This document shows positions 20,461-33,300 of a stretch of 64,000 nt of DNA, piece after piece. A program made the position numbers and the translations under genes. Each line of letters starts with the position of its first letter. Position 1 is the first letter of the stretch. The notes beneath the pieces are model-generated. The model had not been told where the DNA came from. It saw nothing but the letters and a program-made list of their open reading frames with translations, and made no database searches. The stretch comes from Brienomyrus brachyistius (lineage: Eukaryota > Chordata > Actinopteri > Osteoglossiformes > Mormyridae): positions 9,583,660 through 9,647,659 of the forward strand of contig NC_064552.1 in the NCBI RefSeq assembly GCF_023856365.1, written 5' to 3'.

Positions 20461-23400
20461 GTTTTTAAAAACCCTCATGATTAACACTATGTCGTTCGTA
20501 AGTTCTACGTTAAAAGATAGAACCTAAGAACGATGTGGCGTTAAGGAGGCTTGGGGAAATTCATCCCGGCACAGTGAAATCTACTACAACCTTATTACTG
20601 TAGCAAAACAATACCGTGCCACAAATCACGCTTGATACTGTAGAGCATGCTTTTAGCTTACGATAATTAACTTTACTGAGCATTATTGCACTAAATGTTG
20701 TCTTATACGATGCAGTGTATGCTGTTCGTGGTCTAGTTTTAAGTGATGAAGGTGATTGAAAACCTATGAAAGATCTGTCAAAACAGTCGCTTTAAGGGTT
20801 GTGACTTGTGCATTACGTGTTTTGATTTATTTATATAAATGCGTGTTACAATTTATGATTATTCGTATTGTTATATAATTTATAATACACGCATAATTAG
20901 GTGAAGATCACCATGTACATTTCATATTGATTAGGTGCAGAGAGTGCTGTTATTCAAAATGATGGTAAATGGTTTGAAATAAGAGGTTGTCAATTTTTCA
21001 TTCACACAGTTACTCTCTGACCATGGACAGATATTCGTGCTCAGTCTGTACTTTCACCTCCGAGTCCAATAACTAGTTCTGCAAATACTGCAGAGCAGAA
21101 TATAATATTGTCAATATTTATGGGACTGAACACAAAAACTATTGTGGCATTCTGGAGGAGTTACTAAGGTAACTAAGATACGTAACCTTTGCATTTAGCA
21201 CTTAACAATTCTTGCTATTGTTGTTTTGATGGACGGTGTGGTTTATGAATATGCTACATAAACATTTAAAGTACAAAAGCAAAGAGTACGCATATTTCAT
21301 TTCCTGGGTTTTGTATTTTTCTATCTACGTTTAGAATTTGAGACAAACTGATCAAGTATGCCCACGATCATACTACATGTCAAGAAATTACTTGAAATGT
21401 TTTAGTCTTTCAGATTAAAAATGTCCATCACTGTAACACTCATTGTCGTGCTTTGTGATTACATATACTTTTTATATTATGTTTCTTAAAGGTGGCTTTG
21501 GAGGTAAACCGATATGCCTTAAAACCTTCGGGCAATGTACAATAGCCCTATTATGGGGCAACTTTATTAGGGAAAACAAAGTTGCCCTTTTTTTTGCACA
21601 ATATGCCAAGCATCCAGAGATGTGTATTAACCCTTTACTGGACTAAAAACTGCTGCTCGGTCATTGTCTCAATCTCCGTCGACTACCTGTAGACCGCGAC
21701 CCTGACTTACCTGTGTACTGACACAGTGCGCCGGTGCAAACCACCTGGAGGCTAACAGCCTCTGTGCTCCTTCAGGTCTTTGTCAGTGCTTGCCTGCGCT
21801 GTACCCATGCCAAAGAGGTCACAGCAGAGCGGGGGAGTGAGCGCCTACTGTTCTCCCTCCTCCCCCCACGTAATTAAACCAGGGTTTTTCCTCAGACCTG
21901 GTATCTCTACGCTCCCCAGATGGAATAAAACGAGGCAGGTAGTTCTAAAATTTCTAACCTTTTGTTAGCGGTTAGCCCTCCCTTTTTAAACGACCCGAAT
22001 GAGAGGAACATTCAGGAAAGCACAGTCGACGCGGAGGGAGACACTGCGTAAACCAAGAGGTGTGTAGAGAGGTGTAGTGCAACCACAATATCATATTACA
22101 TGGCTCAGATGGCTGAGATTCTCTCTTTTTTCATTTTAAGAGAGTATTCTTTTCTCCAGTTAACTAAATTGTGCATTTCCAATGAAAAGCTATGTTTTTT
22201 TCTGCATTTTCATATTTCATCAGAGGTGTGTGCATTCATATTTTTAACAAAAGTGGGGAAAAGAACCGAAATGTGTCAGGTGCTGCAATGAATGACTGAC
22301 ATAAAACAGGCAGCAAAAGAAACCAGAGATGAATGCTGAGTCATTAATGCATTGAAACAGCAGCACTCACATTCATCTGTTGACAGAGAACTGCCCGTAT
22401 AGGTGAAAGTAAGAGTTACTTTAATGCAATTTCTGCATGTTTTTGCACTGCATTTATCCAGAAAGACCCACTTTAACCATCCCTAATGTCTAAATGTGCA
22501 TGAACCCATTACAAAGTAGTGCAGGCCTACAGTAAACATGTTATGCATTATTCCCACAAAAAAAAAGTGTATCTCGATTTTTCACTAATTATATGTGATT
22601 TTGGTCTAAGCCTTTCTGTTCAATGCGCACAAACTTCCAAATTATATGGCTGATAAAGTAATGAAGGAAAACTGATAAATAAATGTATATATACTTTCCC
22701 AATAGACATATTTTTAAGTACTTATCTTGAAAACGGATCCAACGGTTTTCAATGCATTGACTGACAGTTCCAGCAGATGGCAGTAATTACTTAATAATAA
22801 CCCTACAGCAGTCGTTCATTGATTTTCCACCCGATTTTGTGGTTTTTAAAGTCTATGGTCATTAAACATAATTTATGTGTATTCTAACTAAACGTCAAAT
22901 ATCAAATTTCGATCATAAATAAGTTGGGCCTATTAATGATAATGGAAAAACCCATCAAAACTTCTATAGGGGAATTGTTAAACGAGAACAACCTTTTCAC
23001 GTTTGTAGTCAGCTATAGGTCTATTATTTTCATCGTGGCCTTCCCAGAAGAAATACCTGACTATGAATGTGTATTAGACCTACATGTTATCTGGTCTTAT
23101 AACGTTAAATATTAACAGGGAAAGCAGATAGCATTTGATCACATATGTTATGTAGCTGTATAAATGTCAAGTTGATGGTAAACTCTTGGTTCAGTGGTAT
23201 TTACAGACCCACCCATGTTTCGATTTTGTTGTGGAACTGGGGGAAGTGAGTTTTTCGGTGAACACCCATAATCAAGGTGAGAACGGGAGTTGAAGGGGGT
23301 TTCGTGGCTGGGGTGGAGTGCTTGTACATTCCTTCAGGATGGCATAACAGTTCCCTCCTGAAGGGTAAAGGGAATTGGAAAATCATTACACATCTTCCAG

Positions 23401-24000
23401 AGCAGTCTGCATCTGGCCATCGTTCATGCAGCTCTTGCCAGCCAGCGCTCCCCGGCGAGCCCGCAGCGGGCACCGATTCAGGGGCTTTTATAATACGCGA
23501 GGTTCAAAAACATTACAGTAGAGATTGCTAATATCGAGTATCAAGTGGTTTTGGCTGTGCAAACGGGAGTCAAACCAGGGGAGATCTTAAAGAACACATG
23601 CCACGCTTTATAGACCGCTGGGCTAACCAAACATTTGGGACCGAAAAAAGGTACGTTTAGATGGGTCGATGCTCCCTGTACGGAAGTGTTGAAACCCGGG
23701 ACAGACGTCCCATACTGGGAGCAATTTAATCGGTAAAGTTTTGCTGTTTTTCATGCCAGTTAACTCTCTTGCGTGGATGTTTTTTCTCATGATTATTACA
23801 AGAATACACTGCAAGAACACAACCACGTCAGTTTAAGCATATCAAACATGCGCGCTCTGTTTATTTACTCAAATAATGATGTTACTTAGAGGCAATATGC
23901 TTTAAATGGGCTATTTGTTTAAGAATGGAATATAAACAAAGCGTTTTAGCCAAAGCACTTTATTTAAAAATTATGCATATTTTCCCCCAGCATCAAACAG
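20461..24000. other. Intergenic region between slc35g1 and plce1, AT-rich
   Basis: No gene recognised. Two items are reported in Part 2: a decayed zinc-finger-like exon near 21023 and a tRNA-like segment near 23561 on the minus strand. Confidence 0.5.
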
Positions 24001-24049
24001 CCATCAGGCTCACGTTTCAAACATCAGACGACCCCCCCCCAACTCTTTG

Positions 24050-24514
24050 TTGCATTTTTTGGCAGCAGCAAACAAACCCACATCGCTACGCCGGACTTCA
24101 GAAAGCGGGCGACTCAATACAGCCTTTGTCTGGCGAGGGAGCCTCAGCTTTTTCCGATGCACAGACGTGTAAAAAAGGCACGTTGTGCGAGGCGGCCGGC
24201 GATCCGCTCGCCCGCGGTGTGCACGGGGGCTCCGAGGCGCCCCGTTAGCCTGCACGCCGGTCTGCGCACACATTCCGACGGCGTGACACAATACGCTTCA
24301 CTTTATTTGCTTATTAGGGTCCACCAGCCATTGTCCTTCACGAGGAGAGCTGGATCCCTCGTTCTCGGCCATCGGGCTAGCTAGCTTAGCTTAGTTAGCG
24401 GTGACGGTTATGACTGGTGTTATGCAGAAACGCCATAGCCTACACACACGTTTAGACGGGGGATCGCAGCCAGATCTGATCAGTGAACTGCACATGGCTT
24501 TGCATTGACATGCG
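24050..24514 (+). promoter_or_regulatory. plce1: CpG-rich segment, candidate plce1 promoter / first exon
   Basis: Around 24110-24290 the sequence becomes GC- and CpG-rich (blocks such as GAGGCGGCCGGCGATCCGC and CTCCGAGGCGCC), unlike the AT-rich DNA before it. A strong donor-like TGCG|GTAAGT lies at 24515. Either could mark a non-coding first exon of plce1, about 5 kb upstream of the first coding exon. A second candidate donor, TCGTCGAG|GTAAGG, is at 27769. This is inference. Confidence 0.3.
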
Positions 24515-27500
24515 GTAAGTGTCAGTTTAGGATACCGCCCGTTTCTTTCTAATGCATGCATAGACACGCGTTATAACATTGGAAAAACATTACTTCGATG
24601 TTATTACTTAATAACTTTGTATTCCCATTGCAAGACTCCCTTCTCTTCAACTAGTTCACGTTCCTTCGCGTTTTTGCGCATTAAGGTTCTAGCCATTCAC
24701 AAAAAAAGCGCTTCTCCGTTAGCAGCCGCGCCAATAATGAAAACGGTGAAATATTTTTCTAAATGATCATTTAAAAGCCGACCTCCTTCATACCCACAAA
24801 CACGTGTGCATTTTATGTAATACTGAATAGGTACAATGATGCGTGTTTTAGACGTTGCATTTAATAGATGATGCATGTGCAGGAATTCAATCGGTTTTCA
24901 TATTTTAACTATGTATTCTTTGAACTTTGTTTAGGCCTAAACGCATGATTGGTAGTGTTTGAGTGTTTTAATTTGCTGGGGATTTTGCTTATCAACTTTT
25001 AACCAGAAAGTTGCGTGTTTAAAAAGTCCCTTTGATGTCTATTTTGGCTCCATCTTAAAACGTATCCATCGTGCATACATCTTCATATATCGCGTATTGG
25101 TAAATGTTGCCTCTAATTTCCTCTGTTTACACATCTCTTTTTGACATTTGCTCGCATACTTGTATTTACCGATATATGCTTACGCCGTGATACTGGGCTG
25201 AACCCTGCAATATGAATGAATCACTCATTATGTCATTTGGTTGCATGGTAATTTGAACCATATGCCTAGAATATATTGACCCACATATATTATATGACTG
25301 GATTTTGCCTTACGGGGTAATAATTTATTGTTCTTTTCCCAATTGTTGGTTCACTTCAAATTTTGCTGGTATTACAGGTCATTGTGACTACAGGATTGGT
25401 CTTTTGGTGACATTGGGTGGTAATTATAACAACATTCAGTCAAGGTATATTGTAACATCTTTAATTTTTAAAAGCTGTAAAATGATTTTAATTGGAGAAG
25501 ATTGCAGCAGTTAGACAGTTTAGTTGCAGTGGCAGTGCACGCTTTGCCATTGCCCATCTAGTTCATTCCCCCCCAGTATTGTTTAATACGCCACAACAAA
25601 CGGGAATTTCCCCGTCGGTTCCGTTCATGGTGCCAGTAGCTCTCAAACCCGCAAGCTTTTCCATGCGGAGCCGCCCGCAAAGTGCTGGACGCGGAGGGGC
25701 CCCGATAGGGACCCGCAGAGGCTGTCCTACATCCAGCATAACCAAATGTTGGCAAACTGTCGCAATCGTGGGATTGTGTAGAAGTGAATACTTTTACAGA
25801 CATATTCACGCTTCTTTGCCCGCTCCGTTACCCATGCATTCCCTGTCTAGTATTAATAATGCACCCCCGCGTTCTCCCGGCTACCTCACGCACATCGAGT
25901 CTGCGCATTACTCCCCCGCTCTCTGGCATCGTTCGCCCAGTCTGCTAACCAGTTCCATACGCTTATTAAGGTTTTTTTTTTTCTTTTCTTTTTTTTTTAA
26001 TAAATCAGCTTGTTTGAAGTTCTACTGTTTTATATAGAATTAGACATATTTTTCTTGTTAAAGCATATAACTCTAAGCTAAGAAGCATCGCTGTTCTCCA
26101 AAACCGCGCTGAATCAAGTCCGTGCTTATAGAATAAACCTTTTAACCATCAGTCACTGTGCCAGTTTATTGTGAATATTTCAGCTGCGTCAAAACCGATG
26201 GCGACAAAAGAACCTGTTGGTGTTTTCACTGCTTTATTAATACAGATGCTACCATTTCATGGTGGTTGTAGGATTAGTGCCACTCCATTCACTTAAACGC
26301 ATGTGTTGTGTTTTTATGGGGTGATGAAATGCAGGGGATTCAGGGCTACTCGTGTTGCCTGGTTGACTACAAGTTGGTCTGACTTCCTCACTACTTAAGT
26401 TGACTCCTTTATGTGAGTAATATTTATAGGAGTTTAACTGCAACCACGTCAGTATCTCCCAGTGATGCAATGCAGTCTTTAAGGGAACATCATTGCAGGT
26501 GAATCTCCGTGCACTAAATCCATAGTGGTGGAGGTCTGGAGGACGAGGGCCTGCCCACGTGTCCGTCGATATATGCGGATCGTAAGTTAAGGACCAGCGT
26601 TGCTGTAACTTTAGACACGGTGTTCACCATCAGCTGATTTTTTTAAGGTATATTGTGTAAATCGTTTAAGTATTAACCATTGAAGCTGTTTGCCAATCAA
26701 CGGCAGTGTGATTTGAAATCGCAATTTTTGGTATGGTTCAGTTGTGTCATGTTCTATGATGTGAGCTCAGCTTTTCCGTTAACTTGACGAAAGTGAGGAT
26801 TTGTCAGCGTTTTGTGTAATGATACGTTCGATTGGATTCGTTTATGGGAGGCCACCGTTTTGCTCTATGTAATATGACAACACACATTAACACGAGCACA
26901 TATTATTGAGGATATTCTAACGACTATAAGATATGGAATTGCACACCTCATGTTGAAGGCTGACATCGGTTTAGATTGTTTCAAACGATTTTTTATGGTT
27001 TTGCAAACCTGCTTCATTCTGTTTCCCAAATATTGTGTAATATGTCTAAGACACACCTTTCAATGTGTCCAAACAGGAAAAACTTAAAATGGAGCCAGAT
27101 ATGACAGATGGCACACCCAGGCTGTCTAGCTCGTAAATGAGGTTTATGTTGAAAGTTAAAATCGCTTTCACGCGGTATGGTTGCGGCTCCTGTGAATGTG
27201 CAGCAAGTGGTAACATTTACGTTTTTTTATGTTTATGGCTTTCATACATATTTATCACATTAGAAACGAAAGTTGGCTCTTTACAGGCTGATATGCCCTT
27301 TCCCAAAAAGCAGATCACTGTTTATAAATTCATGAGTGTCGTCTTTGAAAGGCATGCGCATTTAATATAAAACTTAATGCCCATTTTGCAGTAGGTGTAT
27401 GGGAAGATTGTGTCAGTGTTTTTTTTGTTGGCACGAGTTTTGTTATGATTTTTACGTCAATACAACATGCAGCACTGGTCTCCCAGTATCTGAAAAAGGG

Positions 27501-29817
27501 AAGAAAAGGGCAGCAAATGGTGCGCGTGCCACAGCCGCAGCGCTGTCCGCTGGTATTTCTGCTATAAAATAAAAGTGACTCTTTCAGGGTTTGTCTCGCC
27601 AGACTTTCAGCGAGGGCCCAGCCCTCAGAGATCATTAATGTTCCTCTCTTTCCCGGGCAGTTAGTTCTGTCCCAAGCTACCGGAGGGGAAGGAAATCGTA
27701 GACCTATGGAAAATAGTCTCATTCAGCTCTCTCACCTGCGGCTCTGCGGAGACCTTCTCGTCGTCGAGGTAAGGGTATTTCCTCCCTAATCCAGCGGCGG
27801 TCGGTGGTTTGAGTGGTGGAATGCACACCCCCTTTCCTCCGGTGACACGGGCAAGCGTTTCGTAACAAGATACGCTTGTGGACGAGAAGCCGATATGACA
27901 GGGAGACCTTTGATCGGGGTGGATGAGTGCATAGGAGCACGGAGACAGTGAGCGGAGGAAAGTTCGGTAAGGAAACGTGAGGCTTAATTAGTGATTATAA
28001 GCAGCAGAGGGACACGCTGTTGCTTTTGTCAGATGGTGCGAGTGATGTTGATCCTGGTGTGAATCAGAGTGCTCAGCTGGACCATTAGGTCTGACGGGGG
28101 AGAGGGGGTGGTGGAGCATGGGGGTGTGTCGCGTTAGACTGTCGAGCAAGATTCTTGTGTGTAGCGTAGAAAGACTAACTGACAGCAGCTGTGGTTCAGG
28201 TCGGAGCTTCGGCTGTGTGTGGTCTCAGCCTCTCCAGGATCGACCAGATGGATCTGAAGTGTCTCTGTTTGCACGGGGCCTCGTGTTGCGCTACCGTAAG
28301 CCGATGCTGTCGGGGAAGCCATCCTGGCTCGCGGCGTTAGAATAAATCCTGTGTGCTGTTTAGGGCCGGGTGTGTTAACTACAGAGGTGAGTTCATCATT
28401 GTGTAATTGTTTTGTCTCTACTGGGCGCATCCGTTCCGTGTCAGTTTTGGACAAAACAAAACAGCTGAGCTTTGACTGCAAAAAAGCTAAACTGACTGTT
28501 AAAAATATATAGAGAGAACTGTCCAAGAAACTTGTTTAGATCAACTGGAAAAAAAGTCTTTGACACATAAAAAAATAGCATGATATTGAAATCTAAAACT
28601 CACATTTTGCGTTTTATGCAGTAACAGACGATGTCTGCATGGGTGTAGTGATTGAAAACGCATGAACTTGCCCCCCCCCTCCTCCCCCAGCCGCCTCCAT
28701 TATTGACGTGTTTTGCGTGGGTGTGGGAATTTCATTGCATAGCTCCCTGTCTCACTGAACCAGCCCAGAATCCATTTCTTCCCCCATAATCTTCAGTCTT
28801 GCCTTCCTTGCTCCCTGTACACACCACCTCCCCCCCCCGCCCCGACCCCCTTAAAGAGGCCTAGCATTCCTGCTGCCCACACGCTTTCAGAGTCTTTTTT
28901 TCCCTTTTTTTTTGGTGCTTCTCGCTGCATTCGTGCTTTAGGAAATCCAGCCCCCCGAATGCGTTGGCCAAGGGGACACGGCACTGAGCACCGGCGGTGT
29001 GCAGACCGCTAGCTAAACGCTCCCCTTCTCTTGTCCACACATCCATTGGCACACTGACCTGGTGCCGCTGGGCCGGGATATGGGAGACGCGTGTTTTCAA
29101 AATCCGTGCAAATGGCTCCCTCAGACAGGACCAGTCACCTCCGCCAGCAGGTCATCCGGAGTGTGACAGGATGTGGGGGCGGGATGATGCCCCAGGTCAG
29201 AATTCGAAGTCTGTACAGTGACTCAGTGCCTAGCTACGTAGGTTCACACCTCCAAGGCTGGGGTTTCCAATCCCGTCGCTCCCGCTGTGAAGCTTTCCTC
29301 CTGACTTACGGGTTTCTGCCTGGGATCTGAAGATGTATATATCTGTGTGGGTCATATTACATGGTGGGGACCAAATGTCCTCACAATATGATGATAACTT
29401 CTTGCTGGGACCACCTTTTCGGTCCCCACAAAGTGGAAATTCATTTGTATGAAAATCTGACTGCAGTCAAAAAAAACTAAAAATGCCAAACGTCTTGTAT
29501 TTTGCTTGGTTGCTTATGGTTACAGTTAGGGCTGGGTAGGGTTAGGGTTGTCATTGTTGGGATTAGGGTTTTTCCTAAAGACATGAATGGAGCGTCCTCA
29601 TAAAGATATAAATCCAAATGTGTGTGTGTGTGTGTGTGTCCATGTTAAAACACTGCGTTCTGCATGTGCTGACGTTCCGTTAGGGTACGAAGTGCTCTAT
29701 GTGATTCCTACCTAGATGAGACCCTCAAACTCTGAGCGGAGCCTTCTTCCATCCGCCGTCAGGGATGCATCCGCGCTTCGCTAACTCGCGTCTCTCGTCT
29801 CCCCTGTGTTTCCGCAG
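24515..29817. other. plce1 upstream / first intron candidate region
   Basis: No protein homology seen. AT-rich and GC-rich patches alternate. GC-rich open frames at 25492-26037 (plus) and 27330-27940 (minus) match nothing I know. It contains the GGGGACC-type repeat at 29350-29640. Confidence 0.45.
29350..29640. repeat. Fish interspersed repeat with GGGGACC/GGTCCCC ends and (TG)n tail
   Basis: Has GGTGGGGACCAAATGTCCTC then CTTTTCGGTCCCCACAAAG as an internal inverted pair, a GTTAGGGCTGGGTAGGGTTAGGG tract, and (TG)n at 29621-29638. I recognise this layout from fish genomes as a common interspersed repeat, family name not certain. Confidence 0.5.
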
Positions 29818-31106
29818 TGTACCTTACCGGCCGCTGGCCTCCACTGGCTAAGGATGTCCGCGGCTCCGAGGAGGACTGAGCCGGGGCTGCCGGTGTCGCG
29901 GTGACATGCGAGCGACGCAGCCAGGGAACCTGCTCAGGAAACACACTGCTCCAGCTAGGACTGTTTTCCCACTGCTTGGTTATCTCAGCTGGAAGGACTT
30001 CTTAGCTTGTTGACGCCTTTTCCCCTTTTCTTGCCCCCCCTCCACACACATACACACTTTTCTCTGGGGGATTCAAGAATTTCAGCCAAGCATCTGAGGT
30101 TCACCCTCCTTCCTTCCGTCGTCAGGCCCAGGTCTGTAGTGTGACGGTGTGCGGCAGGGCCTGCATGGACCTCGCTGTCCTGTGCGTTGCCCCTGGTCCC
30201 AGTGGAGCGGGTCACACCCGAGGGACATCTGCACCGTCAGTAGGGGGCAGAAGAGAGTTGTGCCCCCTTGGCAGCAGCCCAGAAGGAGAGCCGTCTGACT
30301 CGGGGTCCCCTAACTGCCAGAGGGAGTCTACCGTGGAAATAGACTTGGTCCACAGTGCCCACTGGAGGGAGGGGCCAGGGATGCTGGCGTGCAAACACCC
30401 AGTGGAAATGTGCGGGGTCTGCCAAGATGCTAGCACTGTCACCACAGAGCCCGCCGATGAGCTTGGGCAGGATGGGGTCAACCGCCGCCTTGACGTGGCT
30501 CCACCTTCAGGGCTGATGCCAACAGCGAGTTGCTTGGGGGCTTCCCCAGGACAGCCAGACCCCTGTTACAGAGTGGTACCTCATTGGAATGATGTGTGGA
30601 GAGACCACTTGCCAGATGGATCTCTGCATGTCGCTGCCGGGGGGGCCTCCGGCGGCCGGACAGGGAATTCAGTGACATGCCTGAGAAGGAATGCGGGTCC
30701 TGCCAGGCATCGTCCCAAGGATGTCCTCTACGGTTCGGAAAGGTCTAGCCAGAAACTGGAAAGTCCCACAGGGGTGTCAAAGCCGAACGGCAGCTCCAAA
30801 ATCAGCGCCGGCATCGGCGTCGGCAGTCTGCAGGCGGGCAGCTTCCCGCAGCCCAAGAAGGACCGCTCCACCATCCTGATCCGCCGCTTCAACAAGCACG
30901 ACGTGCCGGTGAGGAAGCTGATCTGCACAGGCACTCGCGCCATCGTGCAGAAGCTGCCGTCGGGACACATGGGCGCGAGGCCGCGGAGGGCGGAGTCTGG
31001 CGGGAGGCCCCCAGGTCCCACAGAACTTGGCACCTTAGCAGCCCACGGCACCTACCAGTGGACCTTTGGGCTCCTCCTCCTGCATGTCGGGGCCGGATCC
31101 TCGGAG
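29818..31106 (+). CDS. plce1: PLCE1 first coding exon (N-terminal region), with 5' UTR part
   Basis: The coding frame is open from before 30141 to the donor GGAG|GTAAGG (last exon base 31106, codon boundary). The first in-frame ATG is at 30165, giving 314 residues in this exon. Acceptors fit at 29818 (TTTCCGCAG) and 30126 (CCGTCGTCAG); if 29818 is used, 29818-30164 is 5' UTR. Most of the region is low-complexity and poorly conserved, but 30855-30974 encodes [19 protein letters not shown], then [12 protein letters not shown] and KLPSGHMG, matching human PLCE1 (KKERSTLLVRR, YTGTRAIVRTLPSGHIG). PLCE1 is phospholipase C epsilon, a Ras/Rho-regulated enzyme cleaving PIP2 to IP3 and diacylglycerol; human loss causes nephrotic syndrome. 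This exon precedes the CDC25-type RasGEF domain. The stretch after GHMG is divergent but its length to the next exon fits human. Confidence 0.82.
30165..31106 (+). CDS. plce1: plce1 coding part of the N-terminal exon (ATG 30165)
   Basis: 942 nt from ATG at 30165 to the donor at 31107. The start is the first in-frame ATG ([14 protein letters not shown]); the human N-terminus is longer and not alignable here, so an upstream exon with another start cannot be excluded. Confidence 0.6.
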
Positions 31107-33002
31107 GTAAGGTTACTTGACTTTCCCACGGATGCCGGGTTCTCCCGGAAATAGCCTCTGAGCTCCAACTCTGTGTGCAGCTGTCCCCAGTGAGATATTG
31201 CAGGCTTCCCAAGGCACTCTGATAGGGTCATGTTCACATCCGCTTGCTATTTTTTTTACCGCGTTTTCCCCCGAAAACATCTCCCGCTCTTTGCTATTAC
31301 GACGATCTTACTACAGTTACTGATGCTCCTCCACTCCTGATGGGATTACATTCCAATATCGCCAGTCGAATATGATAAATGAACAAGTAAATAACTACTG
31401 TCACTAAGTAAATAATAACCGTAACTAAATACGAGTACAATAACTTGAAAAGTAAGTAACTGAAAACATGAAAAGATTTTACATGGATTTGACTGAACAA
31501 CAAAACATTTTATGGCATCTCACTAGCCCGGGGACGGATAAAAATTCTAAGTTTGACTCCTTTATGTGCATCGCTATCGCGCCGTAAAGTGAGCAACATC
31601 CGAATATGTTGTTTATTGTTATTTATCGTCAGCTGCTGCGGTCTGCTTTATGGTCTGGTTTCTTGTGCCTCTTTACATTTTGTTCATCTGGCAGATGTTT
31701 TTTTAAAACTGACTTTGTTTGAGAGCGATTGGGATTAAGGGTTTCGCTCAGTGGCTCAGCAGTGAAATCACTCTTCCAGCCACAGGTATTGAACCAAAAA
31801 CCTCCCGAAAACAGACACGACGTCCTTTTGAGCCGTCCCTCTATATCTGCACGTAAGTGAGAAATTCTGTGTGATTCATGCATAAAACCAACTTGAACTT
31901 GGCTGCTCTGCTGAGAGCTGCTCATATTTGTATATCCGGCCGACCGAATTACAGTAGTTACACTCTGCTGACCCTCTCATTCTTGGAGCATGGAAAATAT
32001 TTGGAATTGTTTGGAAAAGGTCTCAGAGGATCATGTGTTATATGCTTCAAGTAACAGATAAGAGTACTGCCCTTTCCTCATTACCAGAATAATCTAATTA
32101 CGATTTTAAAATGTGAGTGCTGTACTGTTATTACCGGGTTTAATATCACCTCCAGCTGGGTCTTGTGTTATTAAACTGCATTGCTTTGATTTTGAGGGCG
32201 TTCTTGTCTGTTCGGCTGCGAACTTGCTCGCTTGTAGGTGTTTGCCTGGGTTGGGGAGTGTAAGTCTTGCTCTCCCACTCAGGGACATGTGGAGAGCGGG
32301 GAGCCACATTAGCGTGGGAGGCGGGCGCTTTCACCCAACCTCTCTGCTGTTCGTCCGGAAGGAGAACCTGAATCTTTTCACAGGTGCTTCTGTCCCCACC
32401 ATTGGGATAGTATGTTGAATGTGACGTCCTGGTCCTGCAGCGGAGTTTGACATGGGGGGAGGGAGGGGCAAAGAGTCATTTGTTTATACAGAAGGAGCCG
32501 TATCACCAGTCGTATGTTTAAATTGTAGCAAATGTGGTAATTGGCCAATTTAACTGTGTTGGAAACTTCAGTGAGGAACATTGTAAAGTGAAAACCTTTT
32601 CATATTCTATCCTTTGAGGCTTGTCCTAGATAACAATGGACGCTTTGTCTGTACCAGTTAATCTAATAATTTTACTGCTGTTATTATTATTATTATTATT
32701 ATTATTGACAATGTCACAGTTTCTAAAAGCAATCCATTTTACACAGGAGTGCATCATTTAAACCTTTCTAGCCTTTACTACATTGCTGCTAGTACTGGCT
32801 TTAGTGCATACTGTATATTGAATTGGATCTTTTAAATTTATTTGAGTTGTCGTGCGATAAGTTGATTATCAGTGTATGCGACCAGAGCTTGGTAATTAAC
32901 TGAACATCTTTCTTCCAACTGCTTTTTCAGTACTGACCCAGTACTAATCCAGTATTTATTCAGTCCTGCAGACACCCACAGTCAATCCCAGGCAGTTTAG
33001 GG

Positions 33003-33127
33003 CATTGTTTCTTAGTCCAATCCTTGGGGACCCCCCAGACAGTCCATGATTTTGCCTCCTCTCTGTTCCTGGGAGGGAGCAAAAACACGGATTGCCTGGG
33101 GCCCCCGAGGACCGGATTGCGGAAGCT
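33003..33127. mobile_element. Fold-back (palindromic) element, copy 1
   Basis: Left end TTAGTCCAATCCTTGGGGAC and right end GGCCCCCGAGGACCGGATTG are inverted copies. The core carries GGGAGGGAGCAAAAACACGG, also present in the copy at 57372-57527. It has the size and shape of a non-autonomous MITE. Confidence 0.7.
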
Positions 33128-33134
33128 GAAGGCT

Positions 33135-33300
33135 GGGGTGGACCGCGGAGGGCATGCCAGCCTGATGTCTGTGGACTGCAGGAGGAAACTCACAGTACCC
33201 TGGCAGATCATGCAACCTACACACACACACACACACACAGCAGAAGCAGCATTCGAACCCTTGTGTCGAGCCCCCTGTCCATTGTTTTGAACCCCTCCCC
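33135..33300 (+). mobile_element. LINE-type tail fragment with (CA)n
   Basis: TGATGTCTGTGGACTGCAGG, GGAAACTCACAGTACCC and GATCATGCAACCTACACACA follow the order of the common fish repeat tail. It lies directly next to the fold-back element. The (CA)n run is at 33219-33239. Confidence 0.5.

Noticed and set aside
25492..26037. 181-codon plus-strand open frame
   Set aside because: No recognised domain, low-complexity end (Phe run from a T tract), no splice or promoter context supporting it.
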